DNA from: Mechercharimyces sp. CAU 1602
GTDB taxonomy: Bacteria > Bacillota > Bacilli > Thermoactinomycetales > JANTPT01
Assembly (NCBI RefSeq): GCF_024753565.1
Contig: NZ_JANTPT010000001.1
Coordinates: 1,445,969 to 1,509,968, forward strand
DNA length: 64,000 nucleotides
Direction of reading: 5' to 3'
The notes below the pieces were generated by a model. That model was not told the origin of the DNA. It was given only the letters and a program-made list of their open reading frames with translations, and did no database searches. Position 1 is the first letter of the stretch, and each line of letters opens with the position of its first letter. Shown here piece after piece: positions 55,955 to 64,000 of the stretch. The position numbers and the translations under genes are program-made.

Positions 55955-56455
55955 ATGTTTACAAGAATCGAGGATTTTGTCACAGAATATCAAACCCAAG
56001 CCGGTATCACCAACAGTGTATTAGAAACCTTAACCGATGAGTCATTAAAACAAAAAGTGAGCACCAATCAGCGCTCACTAGGTGACATCGCTTGGCATAT
56101 CGCAATCTCTGGACACGAGATGCTATCAAATACAGGACTCTCCTTTTCAATCTCGCTTCCGCACGATGCTTTCCCTTCGTCTGCCAAGCTCATCCATACC
56201 ACTTATAATGAAAGTGTCCACGCTATGTTGGAAGCCATTCAATCACAATGGAGCGACCAAACTCTTTTGAAAGAAGTAAATATGTATGGTCAACAGTGGA
56301 CAAATGGATTAACATTGCGCATTCTGATCCAACATGAAATTCACCACCGCGGTCAATTGTCAATCTTAATGCGCCAGGCAGGGTTACCCGTTCCCGACAT
56401 CTTCGGACCTACCCGAGATAGTTGGATTGCAGGAGGAATGGAGCCCCATCGGTAA
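55955..56455 (+). CDS. DinB family protein (second of the pair)
   Basis: 166 residues, paralogue of the gene at 54053 with the same core blocks: LTDESLKQKV, SLGDIAWHIAISGHEML, LRILIQHEIHHRGQLSILMRQAG. AAGGAGG lies 7 bases upstream of the ATG. Ends just before two hairpins, the second a strong terminator. Likely a metal-dependent thiol-transfer enzyme of unknown substrate. Confidence 0.9.
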   Translation: MFTRIEDFVTEYQTQAGITNSVLETLTDESLKQKVSTNQRSLGDIAWHIAISGHEMLSNTGLSFSISLPHDAFPSSAKLIHTTYNESVHAMLEAIQSQWSDQTLLKEVNMYGQQWTNGLTLRILIQHEIHHRGQLSILMRQAGLPVPDIFGPTRDSWIAGGMEPHR

Positions 56456-56520
56456 TCCCAATCTAACTCGGTTCGATTTAAATTGAAGGGGTGGAGCTTT
56501 GACACCCCTAATAGGAAAAG

Positions 56521-56559
56521 CTCTTCTAGAAATAAGGGGATAAACCCACTCTAGAAGAG
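56521..56559. repeat. 10-bp perfect inverted repeat before the terminator
   Basis: CTCTTCTAGA (56521-56530) pairs exactly with TCTAGAAGAG (56550-56559). It lies just upstream of the terminator at 56576-56616 in the DinB 3' region and lacks a T-run. Confidence 0.65.
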
Positions 56560-56575
56560 GTAGATAATTTCCCAC

Positions 56576-56616
56576 TACCCTCAACTATTAGGTCTAATAG
56601 TTGAGGGTACTTTTTT
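56576..56616 (+). terminator. Strong intrinsic terminator
   Basis: A perfect 15-bp stem TACCCTCAACTATTA with its complement, 4-base loop GGTC, followed by CTTTTTT. Confidence 0.95.
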
Positions 56617-56745
56617 GCCTCTCCGACCAAAGTATGAGACTAAAATCATCCTTGTTATCGTCGTACCCATCTATCTCATCTCTTATGATTTAACTATGAA
56701 CAAAAACTGAGCGCTATCAACTACTGACGGAAGAAGGAACAAAAA

Positions 56746-57960
56746 ATGAATCGAGTTAGACTGTTATTCAAACAATATCACCCTTTAGTATGGGGTATTT
56801 TATTCGGTAGCATGTTTTCACGTGCTGCCTCCTTTATGAGCTTGCCATTCTTAGTCATATACTTGCATCAACAAGCTGATCTCTCTCCTCTCATGATCGG
56901 GCTTATCATTGGCATGGGCCCATTAACTGGCTCTTTTACAGGTTTCTTAGGGGGACATTTATCAGACCGTTGGGGGAGAAAAGTTGTAATGCTCTCCACC
57001 CTTCTCCTTTGGTCCTTCGTCTTCATCAGTTTTTCGTTCGCGCAACATATGCTCCTTTTCGTTTTCCTCAATGCTTTAAACGGAATGTGTCGCTCCTTTT
57101 TCGAACCGATCAGTCAAGCCTTTATCGCAGATATTACTCCGCCCGAGCAACGCATGCTTGTGTTTAGTTATCGCTACTTCGCTCTAAATGTAGGGGCTTC
57201 CCTCGGACCTATTTTAGGGGCCTATCTCGCACTTACCTCTGGAACGATCGCTTTCTTTATCACTGGTATCATCTACATCCTATATTTCATCGTCTTACTC
57301 AGCCTAGTATTACTGTATCCCATCGAAGAAGAGGCTAACGCAGTCACTCCTCCTGCCACGTTACGTTCTTCTTTTACCGTCATCCGCCAAGATGCAGCTT
57401 TGCTCTATTTTCTTTTGGGTATGACTTTAGTCAATGTGGCTTATGCACAAATTACCTCCAATTTACCCCTTTACATAGGTGAAAACTTATCCGAGGCAAC
57501 ATGGCTATATCCTGCCATTTTGACAGGGAACGCCCTTCTTGTCGTCGCCTTACAATTACCACTCACACGTTGGGCAGAGAAAAAGACGATTACATCAAGT
57601 ATGAATATAGGGCTTATTCTCTTCTCCTCTGGCTTTCTCAGCTTTTCCATCGGCAGTCATTGGTCTATATTTTTAGTCGGCATCACGTTGGTCACCTTAG
57701 GAGAGATTCTGTTGTTTCCCTTAAGTAGTGTCTATATCGACCAACTAGCACCCTCCCATTTACGTGGCGCCTACTTTGGAGCAAGCTCCTTCCGCTCTCT
57801 CGGTTTCTTCATCGGCCCCATCGCCGGTGGATCACTGCTTCAATTTATTGATGGCCAGTTCTTATTTCTGGCAGTCAGTCTGCTTTCATTGACAGGCATC
57901 CTTTTCTTCTCTCTAGGAAGTCGCGCTCGGGATAATCAGTCATTAAAAATAGCCAGTTAA
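56746..57960 (+). CDS. MFS transporter (drug-efflux type)
   Basis: 404 residues, twelve spans, with MFS motif A GGHLSDRWGRKVVM between spans 2 and 3 and the motif-C-like RYFALNVGASLGPILGAYL in span 5. It resembles the MdtH/YttB-type multidrug exporters, but substrate cannot be deduced. Monocistronic, with terminators on both sides. Confidence 0.88.
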   Translation: MNRVRLLFKQYHPLVWGILFGSMFSRAASFMSLPFLVIYLHQQADLSPLMIGLIIGMGPLTGSFTGFLGGHLSDRWGRKVVMLSTLLLWSFVFISFSFAQHMLLFVFLNALNGMCRSFFEPISQAFIADITPPEQRMLVFSYRYFALNVGASLGPILGAYLALTSGTIAFFITGIIYILYFIVLLSLVLLYPIEEEANAVTPPATLRSSFTVIRQDAALLYFLLGMTLVNVAYAQITSNLPLYIGENLSEATWLYPAILTGNALLVVALQLPLTRWAEKKTITSSMNIGLILFSSGFLSFSIGSHWSIFLVGITLVTLGEILLFPLSSVYIDQLAPSHLRGAYFGASSFRSLGFFIGPIAGGSLLQFIDGQFLFLAVSLLSLTGILFFSLGSRARDNQSLKIAS

Positions 57961-57968
57961 TCAACAAA

Positions 57969-58004
57969 AAGGAACCACCAAAGAGAGTGGTTCCTTCTTT
58001 TTTG
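57969..58004 (+). terminator. Terminator after the MFS gene
   Basis: A perfect 10-bp stem AAGGAACCAC/GTGGTTCCTT with an 8-base loop, followed by CTTTTTTTG-type T-run on the plus strand. Confidence 0.92.
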
Positions 58005-58006
58005 CT

Positions 58007-58930
58007 TTAATATTTTTTTAGTGCTACTTGCCGCATTCGAACCTTACTTCCCCATTTAGTATAACTAAACGAAAACAAAAAGAGGGCTATCCAGATCAAA
58101 CTAAACGTGATTACCTGTGTTCTGCTAAACGACTCATCATATACAAAAACTCCAAGAATAAAAGCGAGCGACGGTGCGATGTATTGTAAAAATCCAATCA
58201 TGTACAACGGAATACGCTGTGCCCCTCTAGCAAACAGAAGGAGCGGCACTGCTGTAATCACCCCCGCTCCACACAGCACCAAAGTAGTAAACCAGCTCAC
58301 CCCTACAAACGAACTATTCCCTCCCACCATGAGGTAGAACCAATAGATAAGAGCGCAGGGGAGCATAAAGAGCGTTTCCAATGCTAACCCATATAAAGGC
58401 TTGATTTGAAGGAGTTTCTTTGTTAGTGCATACAATCCAAAGGAGAACGCTAATATGAGTGCAATCCATGGGATTTGACCATGTGAGAGGGTGGAGTACA
58501 GTACAGCCAACGCCGCTACTATCGTAGCAATCGACTGTAACAACGTCATTCTTTCTTTCAAAAATATATATCCTAATAAAACCGCAATCAGTGGATTCAT
58601 ATAATATCCCAAGCTCGTTTGTAATATCGCCTCATGATTAACTGCATAGATGAAAACAAACCAGTTTATTGATATCAAGGTGGATGCCAGTGCTAAATAG
58701 ATCCAAGTGCGCCCCACTTTCATATATTGACGCGCCTCACTTAAAAACTGAGGAAGTCCACTGGTGAATCCAAGTAGAAGAAGCACAAACAAAAACGACC
58801 AGATTACACGGTGAAGCAATATCTCGGTTGAGGAAACGTGTTCGATCAATTTCCAATAAACCGGCAATAATCCCCATAACACATAAGCTAAAGCTGTATT
58901 TATAGCACCTCGTCGATCAATCCCCATCAT
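58007..58930 (-). CDS. rarD: RarD-type EamA family transporter
   Basis: 307 residues, ten spans in two EamA repeats. RarD features: GAINTALAYVLWGLLPVYWKL at the start, EILLHRVIWSF, and SLGYYMNPLIAVLLGYIFLKER. Members are drug/metabolite transporters with unclear substrates. ATG follows GGGAGGT. Confidence 0.9.
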   Translation of the reverse strand: MMGIDRRGAINTALAYVLWGLLPVYWKLIEHVSSTEILLHRVIWSFLFVLLLLGFTSGLPQFLSEARQYMKVGRTWIYLALASTLISINWFVFIYAVNHEAILQTSLGYYMNPLIAVLLGYIFLKERMTLLQSIATIVAALAVLYSTLSHGQIPWIALILAFSFGLYALTKKLLQIKPLYGLALETLFMLPCALIYWFYLMVGGNSSFVGVSWFTTLVLCGAGVITAVPLLLFARGAQRIPLYMIGFLQYIAPSLAFILGVFVYDESFSRTQVITFSLIWIALFLFSFSYTKWGSKVRMRQVALKKY

Positions 58931-59093
58931 AGCCTACCTCCCGTTCCCCTACTAAGCTACCATACCCCTCATGATGTGGATACAGGAAATTTAGTATAAA
59001 TGTAGGATTTATACTCTGCTAATTCATATAATTTTGAAGATAATTATGGTAAACTATTTCTGACTGACAATTTATGATATGGAGCTGGTGAAG

Positions 59094-59519
59094 ATGTCTT
59101 CGAAAATATTCCCGTACCTAGTGATGGATGGAAACTGCAAAGAAGCCATTCAGTTTTATGAAGAAGCTTTACAAGCGAAGTGCACCTTCTCACAAACGTT
59201 TGGAGAAATGCCGGAAGACCCTGATCACCCTATCCCTGCAGAAGCGAAAGAACGGATCTCCCATGCTACCCTCGAAGTAGGTGATACCAACTTAATGTTC
59301 TCTGATACTTTTCCTGGACTGCCCCATCAGATAGGAAACCAAGTCACCCTCTGTATCTCGTCAACTGATAAAGAGAAATCAGAAAAAATATTTGCCACTT
59401 TGCAAGAAGAGGGCGAAGTAGAAATGCCCCTACAAGAAACTTTTTTCAGCCCCGCCTATGGTATCGTGGTCGATAAGTTCGGCGTTACTTTCCAAATATA
59501 TACCGAGGGTGCGAAGTAG
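59094..59519 (+). CDS. PhnB-like VOC protein
   Basis: 141 residues with the PhnB/YjdN-type start IFPYLVMDGNCKEAIQFYEEAL and the block ISHATLEVGDTNLMFSDTFPG, ending DKFGVTFQIYTE. Function within this VOC subgroup is unknown. ATG 59094 is 9 bases from GGAG. Single gene. Confidence 0.85.
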   Translation: MSSKIFPYLVMDGNCKEAIQFYEEALQAKCTFSQTFGEMPEDPDHPIPAEAKERISHATLEVGDTNLMFSDTFPGLPHQIGNQVTLCISSTDKEKSEKIFATLQEEGEVEMPLQETFFSPAYGIVVDKFGVTFQIYTEGAK

Positions 59520-59541
59520 AGTAATGAAGAGTATTTTACTT

Positions 59542-59589
59542 AAGAAAAAGACCCCACTGGCCTTAGTGCTAAGGTAGGGTCTTTTTCTT
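59542..59589. terminator. Bidirectional terminator
   Basis: A 13-bp outer stem AAGAAAAAGACCC with GGGTCTTTTTCTT and an inner CCTTA/TAAGG stem, between converging genes. Confidence 0.9.
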
Positions 59590-59596
59590 ATAGGCA

Positions 59597-60418
59597 TTAA
59601 CCGCAATCCCAATTATACATGACATTTGCAAAGTTACACTGTTGAAGATCCTCTTTCGTGATAAAGAAGTTACCAACACCCATATCCCCCCACATAACAT
59701 TAAAAGCGGAGTCAGAATCTAATTGAAACAACAGTACATCATATTTTTGCCTTTCTTCCTCATCCATCCGGGGATCAGTTTGTGTAAAAAAAGCATACCC
59801 ACCAATCTTATGCCCCTCACCACTAAAGTTACTTCTATACACCTCATCCAGGCTGTTATTTTCATCTCCATCTTTATTTCTATCTAAATCATATTCTTCC
59901 TCAAATTCATCATAACGATAATCTGAATAAGAAAGTACTCCATGAGTGGCCGTAAACATCATCCTCATTTCATCATCTTCCCCCAGTGGAAAAAGATACT
60001 CTTCACCTTGCTCCATTTGTGGATCAGGAAAGTCAGACGTGAGCTCAGTAATCCTGGTTATCACTTCTGGATGATACATGATACGAAAGTTTCTTTGTGC
60101 ACAAGGATCGTCAAAATCACATCCATATAAATCATCCCGCATAGATAAATAAAATTGCAAAATTCCAGTTTGAGGGAAATCTTCCAAGAATGGCACTTCA
60201 GCAAAATTGATTTGCGCTAATAACTTCATTGGCTTCCCCTTTTCATCGGTTGGAAATGTTGCTCCTATGGGTAAATAAGGATTTCCACCTACCTTACTTT
60301 GATAAATCATTGGTGACTGGCTGGTATCAAGTGAGATAGATATGTAAGGCCTTATTGAACTTAATATTTCCTTCTCAAGTGGTTTAAGGACATCAGGAAT
60401 TTTCATCATATCTGACAA
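59597..60418 (-). CDS. DUF1963 / YwqG family protein
   Basis: 273 residues. KVGGNPYLPIGATFPTDEKG, LLAQINFAEVP, GILQFYLS and KIGGYAFFTQTDPR are hallmarks of the YwqG family; an acidic DxDxD-like segment (DLDRNKDGDENNSLDEV) resembles a calcium loop. The family sometimes occurs in contact-dependent toxin loci, but nothing of that kind is adjacent. TTG start 4 bases after GGGGGGAG fits better than the ATG three codons later. Confidence 0.88.
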   Translation of the reverse strand: MSDMMKIPDVLKPLEKEILSSIRPYISISLDTSQSPMIYQSKVGGNPYLPIGATFPTDEKGKPMKLLAQINFAEVPFLEDFPQTGILQFYLSMRDDLYGCDFDDPCAQRNFRIMYHPEVITRITELTSDFPDPQMEQGEEYLFPLGEDDEMRMMFTATHGVLSYSDYRYDEFEEEYDLDRNKDGDENNSLDEVYRSNFSGEGHKIGGYAFFTQTDPRMDEEERQKYDVLLFQLDSDSAFNVMWGDMGVGNFFITKEDLQQCNFANVMYNWDCG

Positions 60419-60502
60419 TTAACTCCCCCCTTGATAGTAGTATTATAATTTTATAAATATAGTGAATCCAAATGACTTCATATCCCGGGTTCGTCTTTCA
60501 TA

Positions 60503-61273
60503 CTACTTAACGGTTTCCTCTCGGTCAAAAAGTGGGATCTCACTCAAAGCAAATGCATCCGCCGTCGGCTCGTAGCCAACCAACTTTTTCGTTTCATCAA
60601 GGTTTAAACGTTTAAAGCGGTTATCTGAGATAGCGTGCAAAGTGCAAAAGGGAGGCAATTGCTCAGCTGTGATTGTCTTGAGCAGTAAATCAGCAAAATC
60701 AGCTGGGCTTAAGTAAGCACTCATATCACGGGCTGATAGCTTCCCCTCTTGCGCATCAAGATCATCATATGCTCCAATACGCAGTGCAATGGTTTGTAAG
60801 CCCTCTGAATAACCAAAGTAAGAAGCTACCGCTTCCACAAAGCACTTGCTTACCCCATACATATTTTTCGGCCTAACAGGTGATTGATGCTGTATCTGAT
60901 GATCGAGTGGATAATTTTCTATCGTTTGCGCACTCGAGGCTACGATCACTCTTGACACACGGTTATCTTTAGCTGATCGTAAGATATTGTATGTTCCTTT
61001 TATATGGCCATCTAAAAGTGAGCTATAAAAATCCCCATCTGGTGAAGGGTCACCTGCAAGATGAATCACCACATCAACACCCTCACACACCGCCTGACAC
61101 CCTTTCATATCCGCAACATCTAGCTCAATAACTTCGTGAGTACCTCTAAATGGTTCCAAGCCTGGGTAGTTAATGTCGGCTAACCTTAATTGGTACTCTT
61201 CCATCCTCCCCAACACCGATACAACATCTCTTCCTATCTTTCCTGCCGCCCCAGTCACTAGAATTTTCCTCAT
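60503..61273 (-). CDS. NAD-dependent epimerase/dehydratase family protein
   Basis: 256-residue extended SDR: cofactor motif GAAGKIG (about 8-14), the Ser in VASSAQT and the YGVSK pair (about 139-143). It resembles uronate dehydrogenase-type sugar oxidoreductases (HLAGDPSPDGDF, RIGAYDD). ATG 61273 follows GGGAGGGG. A dyad over the start of transcription suggests control by a TetR-type repressor. Confidence 0.82.
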   Translation of the reverse strand: MRKILVTGAAGKIGRDVVSVLGRMEEYQLRLADINYPGLEPFRGTHEVIELDVADMKGCQAVCEGVDVVIHLAGDPSPDGDFYSSLLDGHIKGTYNILRSAKDNRVSRVIVASSAQTIENYPLDHQIQHQSPVRPKNMYGVSKCFVEAVASYFGYSEGLQTIALRIGAYDDLDAQEGKLSARDMSAYLSPADFADLLLKTITAEQLPPFCTLHAISDNRFKRLNLDETKKLVGYEPTADAFALSEIPLFDREETVK

Positions 61274-61304
61274 CAAACCCCTCCCTATATTTATATAATC
61301 ATAC

Positions 61305-61324
61305 GAACGATTGTTCAGATTATA
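61305..61324 (-). promoter_or_regulatory. Promoter with TetR-type operator
   Basis: On the minus strand TATAAT (61319-61324) is followed two bases later by GAACAATCGTTC (61305-61316), a dyad with GAAC/GTTC arms like TetR-family operators. The -35 region (TTTAAA) is poor. A repressor bound here would cover the transcription start. Confidence 0.5.
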
Positions 61325-61525
61325 TCACATATATAAATTAGTTTAAATATATTTACATAAGCATAAGATATAGATAGTTAACCCAAGAAACCCTATACAA
61401 TCACCAAAGAGTATTTTGGTATATCTGCTAGTATGCTTATCATAAAACGAATGGATATTTAAGTTATAAATGGATAGATTATTTTATTAAGCTAGATAAA
61501 TATAAGAGTAAGAAGGTGTTTTATA

Positions 61526-62392
61526 ATGAAACTTTGGAAATCAACCGTTCTCACCATTTTACTACTAACAGGGTCTGCCCTTACTGGAACAGATACTACT
61601 CTTTCGCAGCCAGACATCGCCTATCCTATTTTAAATATCGCTCATCGAGGAGCATCAGGGTATGCACCGGAACATACCATGATCTCGTACACTTTAGGGC
61701 AAGAGCTAGGTGCTGACTATATTGAAATTGATTTGCAGATGACAAAAGATGGGGAGCTAATTGCTTTTCATGATGAAACACTCGACCGTACCACCAATGG
61801 ATCCGGTTTGGTCAAAGACCATACACTAGCCGAGATTAAGAAGTTAGATGCAGGCTCTTGGTTTAACCAAGAAAACCCTGAGAAAGCAAAGTCCCAGTTT
61901 CAGGGTCTACAGGTGCCTACACTTAATGAAGTACTAGACAAGTTCGGAAGTGAGGCCAACTATTACATTGAAACAAAGTCTCCAGAGGTTTATCCCGGAA
62001 TGGAAGAAAAACTATTACAAATCCTAGCTCGTCACGATCTGACTGGTCCCCAAGCACGCAAAGATCAGCTCTTAATCCAGTCCTTTAGCAAAGAGAGCTT
62101 GCAGAAAGTCCATCAACTAGATCCGGATATTTCTCTTATCCAGCTCCTCTGGTACACGGAACCCGCTAAAATTTCGAATCAAGAGCTAGTCAATATTAAA
62201 CAGTACGCTATCGGTATTGGAATGAACTATGATCTGGTTGATCAGTCTTATATCCAAAAGGCGCGAGATCATCAATTATGGGTTCATGCCTATACCGTCA
62301 ACAAAAAAGATGAAATTGACAAGATGCTTCAATGGGGGGCAACAGGAATCTTCACCAACTTTCCAGACCTACTTAGCGCCGAAAATTATTGA
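61526..62392 (+). CDS. Secreted glycerophosphodiester phosphodiesterase (GlpQ/UgpQ-like)
   Basis: 288 residues with a signal peptide (about 1-26). The GDPD catalytic blocks are intact: AHRGASGYAPEHT, EIDLQMTKDG and FHDETLDRTTNG, plus IETKSPE and HAYTVNKKDEI. It should cleave glycerophosphodiesters outside the membrane, supplying glycerol-3-phosphate from phospholipid or teichoic acid turnover. AAGGTG lies upstream of the ATG. No glpT nearby. Confidence 0.9.
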   Translation: MKLWKSTVLTILLLTGSALTGTDTTLSQPDIAYPILNIAHRGASGYAPEHTMISYTLGQELGADYIEIDLQMTKDGELIAFHDETLDRTTNGSGLVKDHTLAEIKKLDAGSWFNQENPEKAKSQFQGLQVPTLNEVLDKFGSEANYYIETKSPEVYPGMEEKLLQILARHDLTGPQARKDQLLIQSFSKESLQKVHQLDPDISLIQLLWYTEPAKISNQELVNIKQYAIGIGMNYDLVDQSYIQKARDHQLWVHAYTVNKKDEIDKMLQWGATGIFTNFPDLLSAENY

Positions 62393-62714
62393 TGCGTGTA
62401 TCTCACTGCTCGACCAAACCCAGCTACAACTAAAGATATTAGACCAATTCGTTAGAACATATATTTCCAAAGAAAACGGTAGATATAACAATATAACTTA
62501 CATATCTACCGTTTACACCATTTAAAGAACAAAGCAGTAAAGGAAGTGAAAAAATCTGATCTACCTTACAACCTCACTCCCACTCTTAATTTACCACTCC
62601 TGCTGTTATGATCCAAAATTTACCATCTTCCATATCCACTTTAAGATTCCACTTATAACTATCACATTAAATAACGATTAGAATACTATACCTATAGCTT
62701 AAGAACCCTCTGGA
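62393..62714. other. Gene-free gap with one U-less hairpin
   Basis: 322 AT-rich bases. A perfect 13-bp inverted repeat AAACGGTAGATAT (62474-62486) with its complement (62502-62514) lies about 80 bases after the GlpQ-like gene and has no T-run. Nothing else recognisable. Confidence 0.8.
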
Positions 62715-63257
62715 TTGGAGGTTGACTCAATAATTATTGGGAAAAGTTTAGCATCCGTCGTTGAAGTCACTCAAAGTGCATTTCGAGCATCACGAGGAAA
62801 CCTTTTTATAGGCACAACAGGAACGTTATTATTTGGAGAGGGTCGATTTGCGTGGGGACGCCTGTTCAACCCTTTGGGATCTAATAGAAACTTAACTGTG
62901 CAATTATTTTCCATCGCTAATTTTTCCCCAACTCCGTGTACAGCAAGATTATTTTTGAACCCATTTCCTCCAGGAAAAGTATTCACCTCTCCCCTTACGG
63001 GTAATTTAAAATTAAATTCAACAAACATACCAGTAGGAAAAGTTCAGTTTAGTTCGTTTGTTACTAGAATTCCCGTTGGAGGATCACTGGTTGCGCTTAG
63101 AAGGGTCCCTCCAAATAATACATTTGATATTTCACTGGAAGGAAATGTATTAATCACCCCTGGAAAATCATTTCTGTTCTTTTTAATAAATCAGTCTCTG
63201 ACTAGAGCCTCAGTAGAATTTGTTTGGTGGGAAAGTCCTATCTCTTCTAAACTATAA
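62715..63257 (+). CDS. DUF6143-like protein of unknown function
   Basis: About 175-180 residues, mostly beta-strands, with no signal peptide or membrane span. The layout, LLFGEGRFAWGRLFNP near the start, VPPNNTFDISLEG, and the ending SVEFVWWESPI, resembles what I recall of DUF6143 proteins of spore-formers; this is from memory and unproven. The only standard start is TTG 62715, but GGAGG lies at 62717-62721, after it, with ATA (62730) 8 bases and ATT (62733) 11 bases downstream. Start is therefore uncertain. Confidence 0.6.
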   Translation: MEVDSIIIGKSLASVVEVTQSAFRASRGNLFIGTTGTLLFGEGRFAWGRLFNPLGSNRNLTVQLFSIANFSPTPCTARLFLNPFPPGKVFTSPLTGNLKLNSTNIPVGKVQFSSFVTRIPVGGSLVALRRVPPNNTFDISLEGNVLITPGKSFLFFLINQSLTRASVEFVWWESPISSKL

Positions 63258-63685
63258 CTAACTGTTTCTCTTCCGATGGCTATCAGAGAATTCAATTGAA
63301 TTCAATGTTTCTACAGACTCATCAAAGTACCCTCACGCTCCTTATACAACAAACTCTACTAATCCGGTAGGGTTTGTTGTATGGACAACTGTTTCCTGAC
63401 GCTATACACGCAATACCCGTGAATACCACCAAGGGTATTGCGTGTATTAAATATAACTATTATTCTCCAGATAAGTATGGAAACGGTGATTCTTAGAACC
63501 TAAGTGGGGTATCACATTTTTTGATTCCAATCTCCTTTAGAGTATACAACAACAGCAGACCCATCTTTAGATCATTGTTAGGCAAGGAAGGTGTGAATTT
63601 GGTTTATTAATCCTCGGGTGTGTTAATCAATGTCCGAATGTGTGTAGAGACATTGGACAAATCCATCACAATCAATCACTCCTAA
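63258..63685. other. Gap with two consecutive U-less hairpins
   Basis: 428 bases without a gene. A 15-bp inverted repeat (63345-63359 with 63367-63381; one G-T pair) is followed by a perfect 15-bp one (ATACACGCAATACCC, 63404-63418, with 63433-63447). Neither has a T-run. They lie between the DUF6143-like gene and the converging copper ATPase gene. I saw no copper-type operator. Confidence 0.8.
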
Positions 63686-64000
63686 CTACAACTTCACCTT
63701 TTGTAGTCGAAGTGAATTTAAAACAACAGAAACCGAACTAAATGCCATCGCTGCTCCTGCTAACCAGGGAGCGAGAAATCCAAATGCAGCAATCGGGATT
63801 CCCAAAGTATTGTAGGCAAATGCCCAGAACAAGTTCTGCTTAATGTTACGAATCGTTTTCTTACTCATGTAGATGGCATCTGCTATGCTATTTAAATCCC
63901 CACGGATAAGGGTAATGTCTGCTGTTTCCATGGCAATATCCGTTCCTGTTCCAATGGCCATACCAATATCTGCAACCGCGAGAGCTGGTGCATCGTTAAT
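63686..64000 (-). CDS. copA: Copper-translocating P-type ATPase (C-terminal part)
   Basis: The last 104 codons of a P1B-type ATPase; the 5' part lies beyond the right edge. The frame starts [23 protein letters not shown] (hinge motif) and ends with the last two membrane spans, including [27 protein letters not shown], where the MxxSS motif is typical of Cu(I) exporters. Direction means the rest, and probably copZ/csoR, lie to the right. Confidence 0.92.
   Translation of the reverse strand: MNDAPALAVADIGMAIGTGTDIAMETADITLIRGDLNSIADAIYMSKKTIRNIKQNLFWAFAYNTLGIPIAAFGFLAPWLAGAAMAFSSVSVVLNSLRLQKVKL

Noticed and set aside
1-64000. CRISPR arrays, prophage or complete defence systems
   Set aside because: I saw no regularly spaced direct repeats, no cas genes, no phage structural or integrase genes, and no restriction-modification or toxin-antitoxin pair.

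Overview
The window looks like a chromosome segment of an endospore-forming Firmicute (order Bacillales) of moderate GC content. It carries spore genes (spoIVFA, spoIVFB, spoIIB, spoVID, ysxE, gerM) and the conserved Bacillales block murI-marR-gerM-rph-rdgB-ysnB-tig-clpX-lonB-lonA-engB-hemAXCDB-hemL-spoVID-ysxE-valS-folC-comC-spoIIB-radC-minCD-spoIVFAB-rplU, nearly all on the minus strand. A FemAB-type peptidoglycan transferase, murC beside folC, and the missing mreBCD argue against Bacillus itself. A filamentous relative such as the Thermoactinomycetaceae is possible, but that is inference.

Layout. 1-9.7 kb (minus): start of rplU with an L21-type leader and a strong promoter, the pro-sigma-K protease pair spoIVFA/spoIVFB, minC/minD, radC, a decayed IS200/IS605 tnpB element, spoIIB, and a pilM-pilN-pilO-prepilin peptidase group. 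9.9-16.2 kb: accessory genes (PanE-like reductase, ArsR/DinB pair, TauE-like exporter, ecsAB, SDR). 16.3-26.4 kb (minus): murC, folC, valS under a T-box, a small membrane protein that is easy to overlook, ysxE, spoVID, hemL. 26.7-28.5 kb (plus): a deaminase and a VOC protein that separate hemL from hemAXCDB. 28.6-33.6 kb (minus): haem operon. 33.8-38.3 kb (plus): an inserted ABC importer, a membrane protein, map and a small membrane protein. 38.3-53.7 kb (minus): ddl, engB, lonA, lonB, a FemX-like gene, clpX, a clpP pseudogene, tig, tRNA-Arg, ysnB, rdgB, rph, gerM, murI, marR. 54-64 kb: accessory genes (two related DinB proteins around a WYL regulator and a CWC protein, MFS, RarD, PhnB-like VOC, DUF1963, an NAD-dependent reductase with a TetR-type operator, GlpQ-like esterase, a DUF6143-like protein) and the 3' end of a copper P-type ATPase.

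How genes work together: haem synthesis from glutamyl-tRNA to uroporphyrinogen III, general proteolysis and folding (tig, clpX, lonA, lonB), cell-wall precursor synthesis (murI, murC, ddl, FemX), division-site placement (minCD) and spore morphogenesis and germination.

Most notable: (1) a frameshifted, internally deleted clpP between tig and clpX, while clpX looks intact; (2) a tnpB relic that keeps its right end but has lost the RuvC core; (3) absence of maf and mreBCD around that relic; (4) pilMNO without pilus ATPase, platform or pilin genes; (5) long, nearly perfect inverted repeats without U-tracts in many intergenic gaps, alongside ordinary U-tract terminators; (6) a DUF6143-like gene whose Shine-Dalgarno points to a non-standard start codon. 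I saw no CRISPR array, no prophage and no recognisable defence operon.
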